Assembly (NCBI RefSeq): GCF_010500245.1
Contig: NZ_JAAGOX010000011.1
Span: 642,639-706,638 of the forward strand
Origin: Ruegeria sp. PrR005
Lineage (GTDB): Bacteria > Pseudomonadota > Alphaproteobacteria > Rhodobacterales > Rhodobacteraceae
DNA: 64,000 nt
Direction: 5' to 3'
The notes under the pieces are model-generated. The model searched no databases. It saw only the letters and a program-made list of their open reading frames with translations, and was not told where the DNA came from. The translations under genes and the position numbers were made by a program. How positions within the stretch are numbered: the first letter of the stretch is position 1; every line of letters starts with the position of its first letter. Positions 37,830 through 46,150 of this stretch are shown piece after piece.

Positions 37830-38210
37830 ATGAAGGCCACACTGGAACACGCAAACTTCACCGTCGCCGACCCCAAGGCGACTGCCGCATGGCTGAACAC
37901 GGTATTCGGCTGGAAAACCCGCTGGGAGGGCGCCGCGATAGCCGGTGGCTATACCGTGCATGTGGGCGACGCCGACACCTATCTGGCGCTTTACGCCCCG
38001 CCCGCGCCGGTCGCCTCGGCCGAGACCAGCTATGACGTGATCGGCGGGCTGAACCACGTGGGCGTTCTGGTCGATGATATCGACGCGACCGAGGAAAGGG
38101 TGCGCGCCGCGGGCTTCACCCCGCATAACCACGCCGATTACGAACCCGGGCGGCGGTTCTATTTCGACGATGACAATGGCATCGAATTCGAGGTGATCAG
38201 CTACGCATAA
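37830..38210 (+). CDS. VOC-family (glyoxalase-like) protein, probable SoxR target
   Basis: This 126-residue metal-dependent VOC-fold protein has two beta-alpha-beta-beta-beta halves: LEHANFTVADPKATAAWLNTVFGWKT, then LNHVGVLVDDIDATEERVRAAGFTPH ending GIEFEVISYA. The two HxN/HVG-type histidines and the late Glu in IEFEV are possible metal ligands. The ATG at 37830 is preferred to the one nine bases upstream because AAAAGG is then 9 bases away. Its substrate is unknown. The neighbouring operator suggests induction by redox-cycling compounds. Confidence 0.87.
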   Translation: MKATLEHANFTVADPKATAAWLNTVFGWKTRWEGAAIAGGYTVHVGDADTYLALYAPPAPVASAETSYDVIGGLNHVGVLVDDIDATEERVRAAGFTPHNHADYEPGRRFYFDDDNGIEFEVISYA

Positions 38211-38345
38211 GGCGGGGTTCTGCCCAACCACCGCTTGTCCCCTCTTGCATTCCACGCCCGGTTTGGGTCAGGTAAACAGCAACCCAACAGTCGCCCCGAC
38301 GCATCGCGCGGCGGGGCGATGCAATTTCTGCGTGGACGAGAAGAG

Positions 38346-38816
38346 ATGGAAAAGATCCCAATGACGCCTTCGGGCCATGCCGCGCTCGAGGCAGAACTGA
38401 AGCAACTCAAAAGCGTCGAGCGTCCGGCCATCATCCAGGCGATCGCCGAAGCGCGCGAGCATGGCGACCTGTCGGAAAACGCTGAGTACCATTCTGCCCG
38501 GGAAAAGCAGTCCTTCATCGAAGGCCGCATCAAGGAGCTCGAAGGCGTGCTGTCGCTGGCCGACGTAATCGACCCCGCGAAGCTGTCCGGCTCGGTCAAG
38601 TTCGGCGCCCGCGTGACGCTGGTGGACGAAGACACCGACGAGGAAAAGACCTGGCGCATCGTCGGCGAGCACGAGGCCAATATCGAAAACGGCCTCTTGA
38701 ACATCAAATCGCCCATCGCCCGCGCCCTGATCGGCAAGGACGAAGGCGACAGCGTCGAAGTGAACACCCCCGGCGGCATCAAAGCCTATGAGATCCTGAG
38801 TATCGAGTACTCCTGA
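38346..38816 (+). CDS. greA: Transcription elongation factor GreA
   Basis: This 156-residue factor rescues backtracked RNA polymerase by stimulating transcript cleavage. The N-terminal coiled coil has [21 protein letters not shown], with the acidic tip residues Asp/Glu that reach the active site. The C-terminal FKBP-like domain ends [23 protein letters not shown]. The frame is open upstream, but [18 protein letters not shown] is the conserved start. Confidence 0.96.
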   Translation: MEKIPMTPSGHAALEAELKQLKSVERPAIIQAIAEAREHGDLSENAEYHSAREKQSFIEGRIKELEGVLSLADVIDPAKLSGSVKFGARVTLVDEDTDEEKTWRIVGEHEANIENGLLNIKSPIARALIGKDEGDSVEVNTPGGIKAYEILSIEYS

Positions 38817-38828
38817 CGGAGCCTGAAC

Positions 38829-39836
38829 ATGTCCGGCAAAACGCCAGACCGCGACCCCGCCCGCCCTTCTCCGATTGGGCTCTATGACCGGCCCAGGCGG
38901 CCCAGTGTCACGGGTGTCGAAATCGTGGCGCTGGTGCTGACGGTTCTTTGGCTGTTGGTCTCGGTCTACATCTTTTTCATCGCCGAGGCCGGATCCGGTC
39001 AGGGCGTTGGCGTCATCGTGTCGATGATGGCCATCTTCCTGCCGGTTGCAATGATCTGGGTCGCGGCAACCGCGACCCGGGCCAGCCGCGTCATGCGCGA
39101 GGAAAGCCAGCGGCTGCAAGCCGCGATCGACGCGATCCGGCAGGCCTATATCACGCAACAGCAACGCCATGCGGCGGGCCACGAACCCTCTGTCACCAAG
39201 AAGCTGGACGAAATCGCCGCCGCCGCGAAGAAAACCGAAACCGCGCTGGCGACGTTCCACACGTCGCGTCGCGACAGGCCCCCGGTGCCGCTCTCGGTTC
39301 CGGTCGAGACCCTGGGTGATCAGGGATCGCTGGAGCTTGGCACCCCGGCCGAGGCGCTGTCACCACCGCTGTCGACCGAGGATCTGATCCGCGCGTTGCA
39401 TTTCCCGGAAACGGCTGAGGATACCGAGGGTTTCGCGGCGCTGCGCCGCGCGCTCAAGGATCGCAAGGCCGCGCAATTGATCCAGGCGTCCCAGGATGTT
39501 CTGACCCTGCTCAGCCAGGAAGGCATCTATATGGACGACCTGCGCCCCGACATGGCCCGGCCCGAAGTCTGGCGCCAGTTCGCCCAGGGCGCGCGCGGGC
39601 GCGCGGTGGCCGGTCTCGGCGGCGTCCGGGATCGCTCCTCGCTGGCGCTGACCGCTGGACGCATGAAGCAGGACCCGATCTTTCGCGATGCCGCGCATCA
39701 CTTCCTGCGCCTCTTCGACCGGATGCTGACCGGGTTCGAGGCCCAGGCGACCGATCAGGAGATATCGGCGCTTGGCGACACCCGCACCGCCCGCGCCTTC
39801 ATGCTGTTGGGGCGCGTCGCCGGAACCTTCGACTGA
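38829..39836 (+). CDS. Hypothetical membrane protein with coiled coil
   Basis: The 335-residue protein has two N-terminal membrane helices (about 36-58 and 62-84), then a helical stretch (REESQRLQAAIDAIRQAYITQQQRH), then a mostly helical C-terminal half without recognised motifs. GGAG lies 7 bases before the ATG. It follows greA closely and is probably co-transcribed. I do not recognise the family. Related proteins seem common next to greA in roseobacters, which is only an impression. Confidence 0.75.
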   Translation: MSGKTPDRDPARPSPIGLYDRPRRPSVTGVEIVALVLTVLWLLVSVYIFFIAEAGSGQGVGVIVSMMAIFLPVAMIWVAATATRASRVMREESQRLQAAIDAIRQAYITQQQRHAAGHEPSVTKKLDEIAAAAKKTETALATFHTSRRDRPPVPLSVPVETLGDQGSLELGTPAEALSPPLSTEDLIRALHFPETAEDTEGFAALRRALKDRKAAQLIQASQDVLTLLSQEGIYMDDLRPDMARPEVWRQFAQGARGRAVAGLGGVRDRSSLALTAGRMKQDPIFRDAAHHFLRLFDRMLTGFEAQATDQEISALGDTRTARAFMLLGRVAGTFD

Positions 39837-39845
39837 TACCGCGCC

Positions 39846-40436
39846 CTATCCTGTCAAGGGCAGCCGCATCCGGGTGGCGGAGCGGAACCCGAACACCCAG
39901 GCCAGCGGCCCGGTGTGTTCAGTGCCGGTGGCCACAAACCCCACCCGTTCATACAGCGCCTTTGCGCGCGGGTTGCTGTCGATGACATCCAGCTGCACCT
40001 CGCCCGCGCCAGACCTTTCGGCCTCGGCCCGGATCGCCGCCAACAGGGCGCTGCCAACCCCTTGGCCCCGCGCACGCTCATCGACAAAGATGCCATCCAT
40101 CTGAAACACGCCCGGTTGCAGCGGTCGCTCCAGGAGTTCCAACAAAGGCCCCCGCCACAAGGCGCCGACCCAGCCATAAACCCGGGCCAGATCGCCCATC
40201 CCTGCATCGACCAGCCCGCCTTCGGCGGTCTTGAACCCGGCAAGCCCCAGCATCTGCCCTTTCCCGTCCCGCGCGCCGAGCGCAAAGCGCGGATCAAGCG
40301 CCGGGTGGAGAAAGCGCAAGGCCCTGTCCTCTGGCCCCAGCACCCGGCCCAGCTTGGCCGCGAAGGCCTGCCAGAACAGGCGCGCGGCCTCTGGCCGCTC
40401 GCTTTCGTCAAAGCCCCGGTTGATGCGCAGGGTCAC
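39846..40436 (-). CDS. GNAT-family N-acetyltransferase
   Basis: The 196-residue acetyltransferase has the acetyl-CoA-binding motif A MDGIFVDERARGQGVGSALLAAI and motif B LDVIDSNPRAKALYERVGF. The GTG start overlaps the moeA stop as GTGA, which supports this start over the longer frame and makes it the last gene of the molybdenum cofactor operon. The acetyl acceptor is unknown. Confidence 0.85.
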   Translation of the reverse strand: MTLRINRGFDESERPEAARLFWQAFAAKLGRVLGPEDRALRFLHPALDPRFALGARDGKGQMLGLAGFKTAEGGLVDAGMGDLARVYGWVGALWRGPLLELLERPLQPGVFQMDGIFVDERARGQGVGSALLAAIRAEAERSGAGEVQLDVIDSNPRAKALYERVGFVATGTEHTGPLAWVFGFRSATRMRLPLTG

Positions 40437-41692
40437 AATCCGAACCCGCCATAGGGGATGAACCGCACCAGATCGCCGGGTCTGATGTGGCGGCCATCGT
40501 CGCCGATCTCCACCAGCCCTTCGGCCCAACTCAACCCGCTCACCCGGCCCGACCCTTCGGAGGCAAAGACCTCCACCCGGCCAGCCCGCACACGGGCACG
40601 CAGGTACTCGCGCCGTCCGGGTTTCTTTCTCTTCTCAAAGCCCGCAGGCAGGTCAAAACCCTGCGGCTCGGCCCAGGCCTCGCCTGCCAGAACCGCCAGC
40701 GCCGGGCGCGCGAAAACCAGAGCACAGACCATCGCAGCCACCGGGTTGCCCGGCAGACCGAACACCGGCTTGCCTTGCCATAAGCCCAGCGCCAGCGGTC
40801 GCCCCGGTTTCAGCGCGATCCTCCATTGCTGCATGGCGCCCACTTCGCGCAACAGGGCCGAGACATGGTCCTCATCCCCCGCCGAGGCACCACCGCTGGT
40901 CAGGATCACATCGGCCTCTTGCGCTGCCCGGTCCAAGGTCGCGCGCAACGCCGCCCGGTCGTCCGGAACCCGCCCCATGTCGCACACCCGGTATCCCAGC
41001 CGCTGCGCCAGCGCGCAAAGCATCGGCCGGTTCGCGTCATAGATCTGGCCTGGCCCGGCCTCTGCCCCCGGTTCGGTCAACTCGTCGCCGGTGGACAGGA
41101 TCGCCACCCGCAGGGTAGCCCTTACTGCCACCTCGGCGATGCCGACCGACGACAACAGCGCCAGATCCGCAGGGGTCAGCCGCCGCCCTTCGGGCAGCAC
41201 AACCGCGCCCGCGGCCACGTCCTCGCCCGCCTTGCGGGTGTTGGCGCCGCGTTTCAACGGCCCGCGAAAGGCGATCTCACCGTCGCCCAGCGTCACATCC
41301 TCTTCGAGGATCACGGTCTCGACCCCCTCGGGCAGCGCCGCGCCAGTCAGCACCCGCAACGCGCGGCCCGTGGGCAAGACGCCATCAAACGGCACCCCCG
41401 CCGCCGCCCGACCGTCCGCCAGCGGCATCACATGCGCGCCCTCGGGCACGGCCCCGGCAAAGCCATAGCCATCGACCGCGCTGTTGGCTTGCGGCGGGCT
41501 GGCCCGCCGCGCCACCGCGTCCGCCGCCAGCACCGCGCCCAGCGCCTGCGCCAGCGGGCGCCGCTCGACCCCGGTTACCGGCCCCAGCCTGTCCCGCAGC
41601 ATGGCCAAGGCGGAATCGACCGGCGTCCATTCGACCCCGGCAGGCAGGGCGAAACAATCGTTGCGCAGCGGCGGCGGTTTCAGCCCGGTCAT
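40433..41692 (-). CDS. moeA: Molybdopterin molybdenumtransferase MoeA
   Basis: This 419-residue enzyme inserts molybdate into adenylylated molybdopterin. Signatures: ASPPQANSAVDGYGFAG, IYDANRPMLCALAQRLGY, DVILTSGGASAGDEDHV and KPVFGLPGNPVAAMVC, in the expected order. The ATG giving MTGLKPPPLRNDCFALP overlaps the upstream stop (ATGA). It forms one operon with mobA, mobB and fdhD. Confidence 0.94.
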   Translation of the reverse strand: MTGLKPPPLRNDCFALPAGVEWTPVDSALAMLRDRLGPVTGVERRPLAQALGAVLAADAVARRASPPQANSAVDGYGFAGAVPEGAHVMPLADGRAAAGVPFDGVLPTGRALRVLTGAALPEGVETVILEEDVTLGDGEIAFRGPLKRGANTRKAGEDVAAGAVVLPEGRRLTPADLALLSSVGIAEVAVRATLRVAILSTGDELTEPGAEAGPGQIYDANRPMLCALAQRLGYRVCDMGRVPDDRAALRATLDRAAQEADVILTSGGASAGDEDHVSALLREVGAMQQWRIALKPGRPLALGLWQGKPVFGLPGNPVAAMVCALVFARPALAVLAGEAWAEPQGFDLPAGFEKRKKPGRREYLRARVRAGRVEVFASEGSGRVSGLSWAEGLVEIGDDGRHIRPGDLVRFIPYGGFGL

Positions 41693-42489
41693 CCCTGGTC
41701 CACTCCCAATATCCACCCTTCCTCGGGCGCGGTCACATCCAGCCGCCGGGAAAGCTCGGCCTGCGGCAGGCCCGCCAGATCGCCGGCGACCCGCTCCACC
41801 TGCCACGCATCCTTGATCCGGCCCTCAGGCGCCTTGCCCAGAGTCAACGAAGGCCAGATTTCCACCAATGCCACCGGCTTGTCCAACGGCTCGAACGGCC
41901 AGGCAGAGACCCGCCCGGCAAAGCGACGCCGCAATCGCGCCAGCACCGGCAGCCCCATCATCACCTGACCGCCGACCGCGCCCGCCCCGGCCATCTGCCA
42001 GCAAGTGAAGGTGCCTCGGGCACGATGCTCCACCGCGCGTCGGTCGGGGAATGGGTTGCGGTACACCCGTTTGGTGCGCGGCAACCCGGCAATGTCGCGC
42101 TTCAGCCCGTTGGACCAGAACGGCCCCTTGCCGCCCAACCCCCGGTTGATCTCTCCGGCCAGATCGAACCGGTTATTGGCACAGGGAGCATCCTCAACGC
42201 GCGCCTCGAACCAGTCCCACAGGCGCAGCGGGTCATCCGACCCGCTCACCGCGCAGGCAAATCCCGCCGGATAGCCGAATGGAAAATCGAACCCCAGCAT
42301 CAGGCGGCGGCCAGCGGCCAGAGCGGTCTCGATCACATCGCACAGCCAGCCCTCGGCCAGCATCCGGTTCCTGAGATAGACGGGCTCTGCCCCCGCGACA
42401 CAGGCCCAGATCGCATCCTTGCGCGGCCGCGGGCCGGTATCGTTGCCGCCCGACCAGTCGACCATGGCAATGGTGTCAAAGGGCCTCAC
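41689..42489 (-). CDS. Conserved protein of the molybdenum cofactor operon
   Basis: The 266-residue soluble protein starts (GTG) MRPFDTIAMVDWSGGNDTG. The early MVDWSGG and LMLGFDFPFGYPAGF acidic strands recall an RNase H-like/DUF429 fold, which is a weak structural guess. Its GTG overlaps the mobB stop and its stop overlaps moeA. That fixed location between mobB and moeA suggests a role in molybdopterin guanine dinucleotide synthesis or insertion, but no reaction can be assigned. Confidence 0.75.
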   Translation of the reverse strand: MRPFDTIAMVDWSGGNDTGPRPRKDAIWACVAGAEPVYLRNRMLAEGWLCDVIETALAAGRRLMLGFDFPFGYPAGFACAVSGSDDPLRLWDWFEARVEDAPCANNRFDLAGEINRGLGGKGPFWSNGLKRDIAGLPRTKRVYRNPFPDRRAVEHRARGTFTCWQMAGAGAVGGQVMMGLPVLARLRRRFAGRVSAWPFEPLDKPVALVEIWPSLTLGKAPEGRIKDAWQVERVAGDLAGLPQAELSRRLDVTAPEEGWILGVDQG

Positions 42490-42977
42490 AGCCCGACCTC
42501 GGAGAGAATGAAATCGGCAATCGCCTTTGTGTCGTTCAGGTCGAACACCGGCCGGTCAAGCGTCAGGGGTATGTCGCTGGCCACCGCGCGGATGGTCGGA
42601 TCACCCGGCGCGATCAGTGCTGTGCCCGCCTCGGCCCGGAACGCCTCGACCTTGGGGTGTCCCTCGCGCTTGTAGCCCTCGATCAGCACCAGATCGACCG
42701 GCGACAGGCGGCCCAGCAGTTCGGCCAAGGGCGGTTCCGCCGCGCCGCGCAACTCGGTCATCTGCGCCACGCGATAGCGTGATGCAAGGATCACCTCAGA
42801 CGCGCCCGCCTGACGGTGCCGCCAGCTGTCGCGGCCCGGATGATCGACGTCGAACGAATGATGCGCGTGCTTGACCGTCGAGACGGTCAGCCCGCGACCG
42901 GTGATTTCGGCCACCAGCCGCTCCATCAGCCCGGTTTTCCCTGCGTTCTTCCAGCCGGTGACGCCATAGACCCTCAT
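42486..42977 (-). CDS. mobB: Molybdopterin-guanine dinucleotide biosynthesis adaptor MobB
   Basis: This 163-residue GTP-binding protein has the P-loop GWKNAGKT (8-15), then STVKHAHHSFDVDHPGRDSWRHRQAGA and the VLIEGYKREGHPKVE motif. MobB assists MobA in making the guanine dinucleotide form of the cofactor used by formate dehydrogenases and other DMSO-reductase family enzymes. Start and stop overlap both neighbours. Confidence 0.94.
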   Translation of the reverse strand: MRVYGVTGWKNAGKTGLMERLVAEITGRGLTVSTVKHAHHSFDVDHPGRDSWRHRQAGASEVILASRYRVAQMTELRGAAEPPLAELLGRLSPVDLVLIEGYKREGHPKVEAFRAEAGTALIAPGDPTIRAVASDIPLTLDRPVFDLNDTKAIADFILSEVGL

Positions 42978-43609
42978 GCGCGCTCCAACAGGGTTTCGGC
43001 CCAGGCCAGATCCTCGGGCGTGTTGACGTTGAAAAAGGGATCGAACGGCTCGGCCTCAAACAGCGCCTCGCGCCCGCCATGCCGGTCGGTCCACAGCACC
43101 ACCTTGCGCAGGCCATCGTTCAGCGCCGCGCGCAGGTCGTCGCGCAGCGCCACGGGCCAGAGGCCAAAGGTCGGGTGCCGGTTGACCTTACCGCCCGATT
43201 TCAGCGCCGCGCCCTCACGCGGGGTGGTGGCCAGCACCAGAGGATGCGTCTGCCCCTCGGACGCCGCGACCAGTCGCGCCACCAGATCACACGGGAAAAA
43301 CGGCGTATCAGCGGCGGCGGTGACGATGCTGTCGCTCCCCTGTTCTGCGGCCCAGTCAAGCCCGGCGAGCACGCCCGCCAGCGGCCCGGCAAACCCCTCG
43401 ACCGTGTCGGGCAGTACCGGCAGGCCGAACGCGTCAAACCGCGCCGCATCACCATTGGCATTGAGCGCCAGCCCTCCGACCTGCGGCGCCAGCCGGTCGA
43501 TCACATAGCCCAGCAGAGGCTGCCCGCCCAGCGGCAACAGCCCCTTGTCGCCGCCCCCCATCCGGGTGGCCAGCCCGCCGGCGAGGATAACACCGAGAGG
43601 CCGTGTCAC
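42974..43609 (-). CDS. mobA: Molybdenum cofactor guanylyltransferase MobA
   Basis: This 211-residue nucleotidyltransferase attaches GMP to molybdopterin. Signature GVILAGGLATRMGGGDKGLLPLGG with the LAGG-RMG-DK nucleotide loop, then AADTPFFPCDL and FFNVNTPEDL. The GTG start at 43609 overlaps the upstream stop (GTGA) and has GGGGAG upstream. The longer frame adds 35 unrelated residues. Confidence 0.94.
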   Translation of the reverse strand: MTRPLGVILAGGLATRMGGGDKGLLPLGGQPLLGYVIDRLAPQVGGLALNANGDAARFDAFGLPVLPDTVEGFAGPLAGVLAGLDWAAEQGSDSIVTAAADTPFFPCDLVARLVAASEGQTHPLVLATTPREGAALKSGGKVNRHPTFGLWPVALRDDLRAALNDGLRKVVLWTDRHGGREALFEAEPFDPFFNVNTPEDLAWAETLLERA

Positions 43610-44163
43610 GCCCTGCTCCCCCGCGCCGCATCGAACCACTGCGAAATCGCCCGGTTGATCTCCGCCACGTCCCCCGCCTCGGCAAGCAGCCGATCCGGCA
43701 GGATCAACCCACAAGCGCCGGTGACCAGAACCGTCATCCCCTTGCCACGCACTATATCGTCCACATCCGCCCAGCCGGTCCTGTTACTGGAATGTGCCGA
43801 GCGGAAATCCACCCCGTCGCTGGAGAGGTGAACCCTGAACTGCTTGGGCAAGGTTCGATGAACGTAGACCTGACGCATATGACCGTGAACGATCCTGGCA
43901 AAGAACAGCGCGCCAATAGGTATACCGACGAACCCCAGATAATAGAGGAAAGTCTGGGATTGAAGGGTCTCGCCCCAAGCTTGAAGAAGCAAAAAGCTGA
44001 CCAGCGCGCCCATGATCACATATGACGCGCCATTGAGCAAACCGAGGCAAAACAAAGCCCAACGCCATCCGCCCTTGTAGAACGACTTGCTCATCAGCCC
44101 CTTGCCCGCGCCGATCTCCTGCCTGGTCGGCTGATACTCGAATTCGAAAACGCCTTCACTCAT
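43606..44163 (-). CDS. YcxB-like two-helix membrane protein inside the Mo cofactor operon
   Basis: This 185-residue protein has two adjacent membrane helices (about 33-62 and 72-91) and a C-terminal beta-rich domain (RVHLSSDGVDFRSAHSSNRTGWADVDDIV, GMTVLVTGACGLILPDR), resembling YcxB-like/PH-type membrane proteins. The start is the ATG overlapping the fdhD stop. GTG three bases earlier is possible. Its codon use looks less G+C-rich than the flanking fdhD and mobA. A direct role in cofactor synthesis is doubtful. Confidence 0.72.
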   Translation of the reverse strand: MSEGVFEFEYQPTRQEIGAGKGLMSKSFYKGGWRWALFCLGLLNGASYVIMGALVSFLLLQAWGETLQSQTFLYYLGFVGIPIGALFFARIVHGHMRQVYVHRTLPKQFRVHLSSDGVDFRSAHSSNRTGWADVDDIVRGKGMTVLVTGACGLILPDRLLAEAGDVAEINRAISQWFDAARGSRA

Positions 44164-45047
44164 CACGCACCCTTCCTGCGATGTTTCCTGTCCTCGACCG
44201 GAACGCTGTCCGGGTCGGCATCCCAGACCAGCCGCTCGGCCCCCGACAGGCAGACGAACCGCTGCCCGCGCATCCGGCCGATCAGGGTCAGACCGACCTG
44301 CCGCGCGATCTCGACCCCCCAGGCGGTAAAGCCCGAGCGTGAGGCCAGCACCGGGATGCCCATCATCGCCGTCTTGATCACCATCTCGGAGGTCAGGCGC
44401 CCGGTGGTATAGAGGATCTTGTCCTCCGCGCCCTCGCCCGTGGACAGCATCCAGCCCGCGATCTTGTCCACCGCGTTATGGCGGCCCACGTCCTCCATAT
44501 AGACCAGCGGCCTGCTCTCGCGGCACAACACCGTGCCATGAATTGCCCCGGCCTCCAGATACAGCGAGGGCGTGCGGTTGATCCGCGCCGCCAGATCATA
44601 GAGCCAGGATGTACGCACCTCCACTTGAGGCAAGCGCACCTCCTCCAGCCCCTCCATCATGTCGCCGAAAACGGTGCCCACGGCACAGCCGCTGGTGCGG
44701 GTCTTTTTCTTCAGCTTTTCCTCGTGGCTGGTTTCCACCGCGGTGCGCACCACGACGGTTTCCAGATCCTCGTCGAAATCGACGCCGGTGATCTCTTCGC
44801 CCGGTTTCAGCATGCCCTGATTGCGCAGGAAGCCCAGCGCCAGATACTCGGGGTAATCCCCGATGGTCATGGCGGTCACGATCTCCTGACTGTTGAGGAA
44901 GATGGTCAGCGGGCGTTCCTCGACCACCGAAAGGCGCGCGGGCGCGCCGGTCTGGTCCAAACCCTCGACTGCGCGGGTCAGCCGGGCGGCCCCCGGGTCG
45001 GGAGCGATGATGTAATCCGACAGGTCGTCCGAGATAGCCAATTGCAA
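44163..45047 (-). CDS. fdhD: Formate dehydrogenase accessory sulfurtransferase FdhD
   Basis: This 294-residue protein delivers sulfur to the molybdenum cofactor of formate dehydrogenase. Signatures: ERPLTIFLNSQEIVTAMTIG, YLALGFLRNQG, EDVGRHNAVDKIAGW and LASRSGFTAWGVEIARQ. The catalytic loop reads SGCAVGTVFGDM with one cysteine (C121), whereas E. coli FdhD has a CxxC pair. The TTG start has AAGGAAAGGG upstream. No ATG fits better. First gene of the operon, divergent from azlC. Confidence 0.92.
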   Translation of the reverse strand: MQLAISDDLSDYIIAPDPGAARLTRAVEGLDQTGAPARLSVVEERPLTIFLNSQEIVTAMTIGDYPEYLALGFLRNQGMLKPGEEITGVDFDEDLETVVVRTAVETSHEEKLKKKTRTSGCAVGTVFGDMMEGLEEVRLPQVEVRTSWLYDLAARINRTPSLYLEAGAIHGTVLCRESRPLVYMEDVGRHNAVDKIAGWMLSTGEGAEDKILYTTGRLTSEMVIKTAMMGIPVLASRSGFTAWGVEIARQVGLTLIGRMRGQRFVCLSGAERLVWDADPDSVPVEDRKHRRKGA

Positions 45048-45096
45048 CCCTTTCCTTGGCCCGGTACAGCGGTCGGGCTTACCTTAGGATCTAGGA

Positions 45097-45813
45097 ATGT
45101 CCTTCACCACATCCAAATCCGTCTACTGGAAGGGTTTTCGCGACGGCGCACCCTTCATCATGGTGGCGGCCCCCTTTGGCACGCTGTTCGGCGTTTTCGC
45201 GACCGAGGCCGGGCTGAACCTGGTGCAGGTGATGACCTTTACCGCCACCGTTTTTGCGGGTGCGGCGCAGTTCACCGCGCTGCAACTCTTGCTCGATGAC
45301 ACACCGACACTGATCGTCCTGTTGTCTGCGCTGGCGGTCAATCTGCGGGTGGCGATGTATTCCGCAGCGCTGACGCCTTACCTGGGCGCCGCGCCGCTGT
45401 GGCAGCGGGCGGTTGCCGCCTATTTCACGGTGGACCAGTCCTATGCCCTGTCCGTGGTGCGGTTCGAGACCGAGCCGGATCTGACCGTGCCACAGCGGAT
45501 GGCCTATTTCTTTGGCACCGTGACGCCCTTGGCGCCCGCCTGGTATCTGGCGACCTATCTGGGCGCGGTGCTGGGCACCCGCATCCCCGACAGCTGGGCG
45601 CTGGATTTCGCCCTGCCCATTACCTTTCTGGCAATGATCGGACCGATGCTGCGCACCCTGCCGCATGTGATCGCGGCGCTGGTGGCGATCGTGACCGCGC
45701 TGCTGACAGCCGGTGTGCCGTTCAACCTGGGCCTGCTGATCGCGGGCACCGCCGGCATGATGGCCGGCGCGCAGGCCGAAGTGATGCTGGCCCGCCGGAG
45801 CAAGAACACATGA
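45097..45813 (+). CDS. azlC: AzlC-family branched-chain amino acid export permease
   Basis: This 238-residue inner-membrane protein has about six hydrophobic segments and the family motifs GAPFIMVAAPFGTLFGVFA, FAGAAQFTALQLL and NLRVAMYSAALTPYL. With AzlD it forms a two-subunit exporter for branched-chain amino acids or related compounds. Its stop overlaps the azlD start (ATGA). Confidence 0.93.
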   Translation: MSFTTSKSVYWKGFRDGAPFIMVAAPFGTLFGVFATEAGLNLVQVMTFTATVFAGAAQFTALQLLLDDTPTLIVLLSALAVNLRVAMYSAALTPYLGAAPLWQRAVAAYFTVDQSYALSVVRFETEPDLTVPQRMAYFFGTVTPLAPAWYLATYLGAVLGTRIPDSWALDFALPITFLAMIGPMLRTLPHVIAALVAIVTALLTAGVPFNLGLLIAGTAGMMAGAQAEVMLARRSKNT

Positions 45814-46142
45814 CCGAGATCGAACCATCAACCATGTGGATCGTCATCGCCGGGCTTGCCTTTGGCAGCTTTGGCCTGCGCTTTGTCTTTATCGGGCTGG
45901 TGGGCGACCGTCCGCTGCCCGGCTGGCTGCTGCGGCACCTGCGCTATACCGCCGTGGCCATCCTGCCCGCGCTGATCGCGCCACTGGTCATCTGGCCACA
46001 GGCCACAGGCGGCCAGCCCGATGTGCCCCGGATGAGCGCGGCCGCAGTGGCGCTTGCCGCCGGATACTGGTCGAAAAACGTGCTGGTCGCGATCTTTTCA
46101 GGGGCAGGCACACTTTACGGCCTGCTCTACCTGCTGGGCTGA
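45810..46142 (+). CDS. azlD: AzlD-family small subunit of amino acid exporter
   Basis: This 110-residue membrane protein has four helices: WIVIAGLAFGSFGLRFVFIG, then LRYTAVAILPALIAPLVIW, MSAAAVALAAGYW and VAIFSGAGTLYGLLYLLG. Motif RxxF/LRYTAVAILPAL is typical of AzlD. It is translationally coupled to azlC. It runs tail to tail with a lipoprotein gene 8 bases away. Confidence 0.92.
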   Translation: MTEIEPSTMWIVIAGLAFGSFGLRFVFIGLVGDRPLPGWLLRHLRYTAVAILPALIAPLVIWPQATGGQPDVPRMSAAAVALAAGYWSKNVLVAIFSGAGTLYGLLYLLG

Positions 46143-46150
46143 GACGAGGC

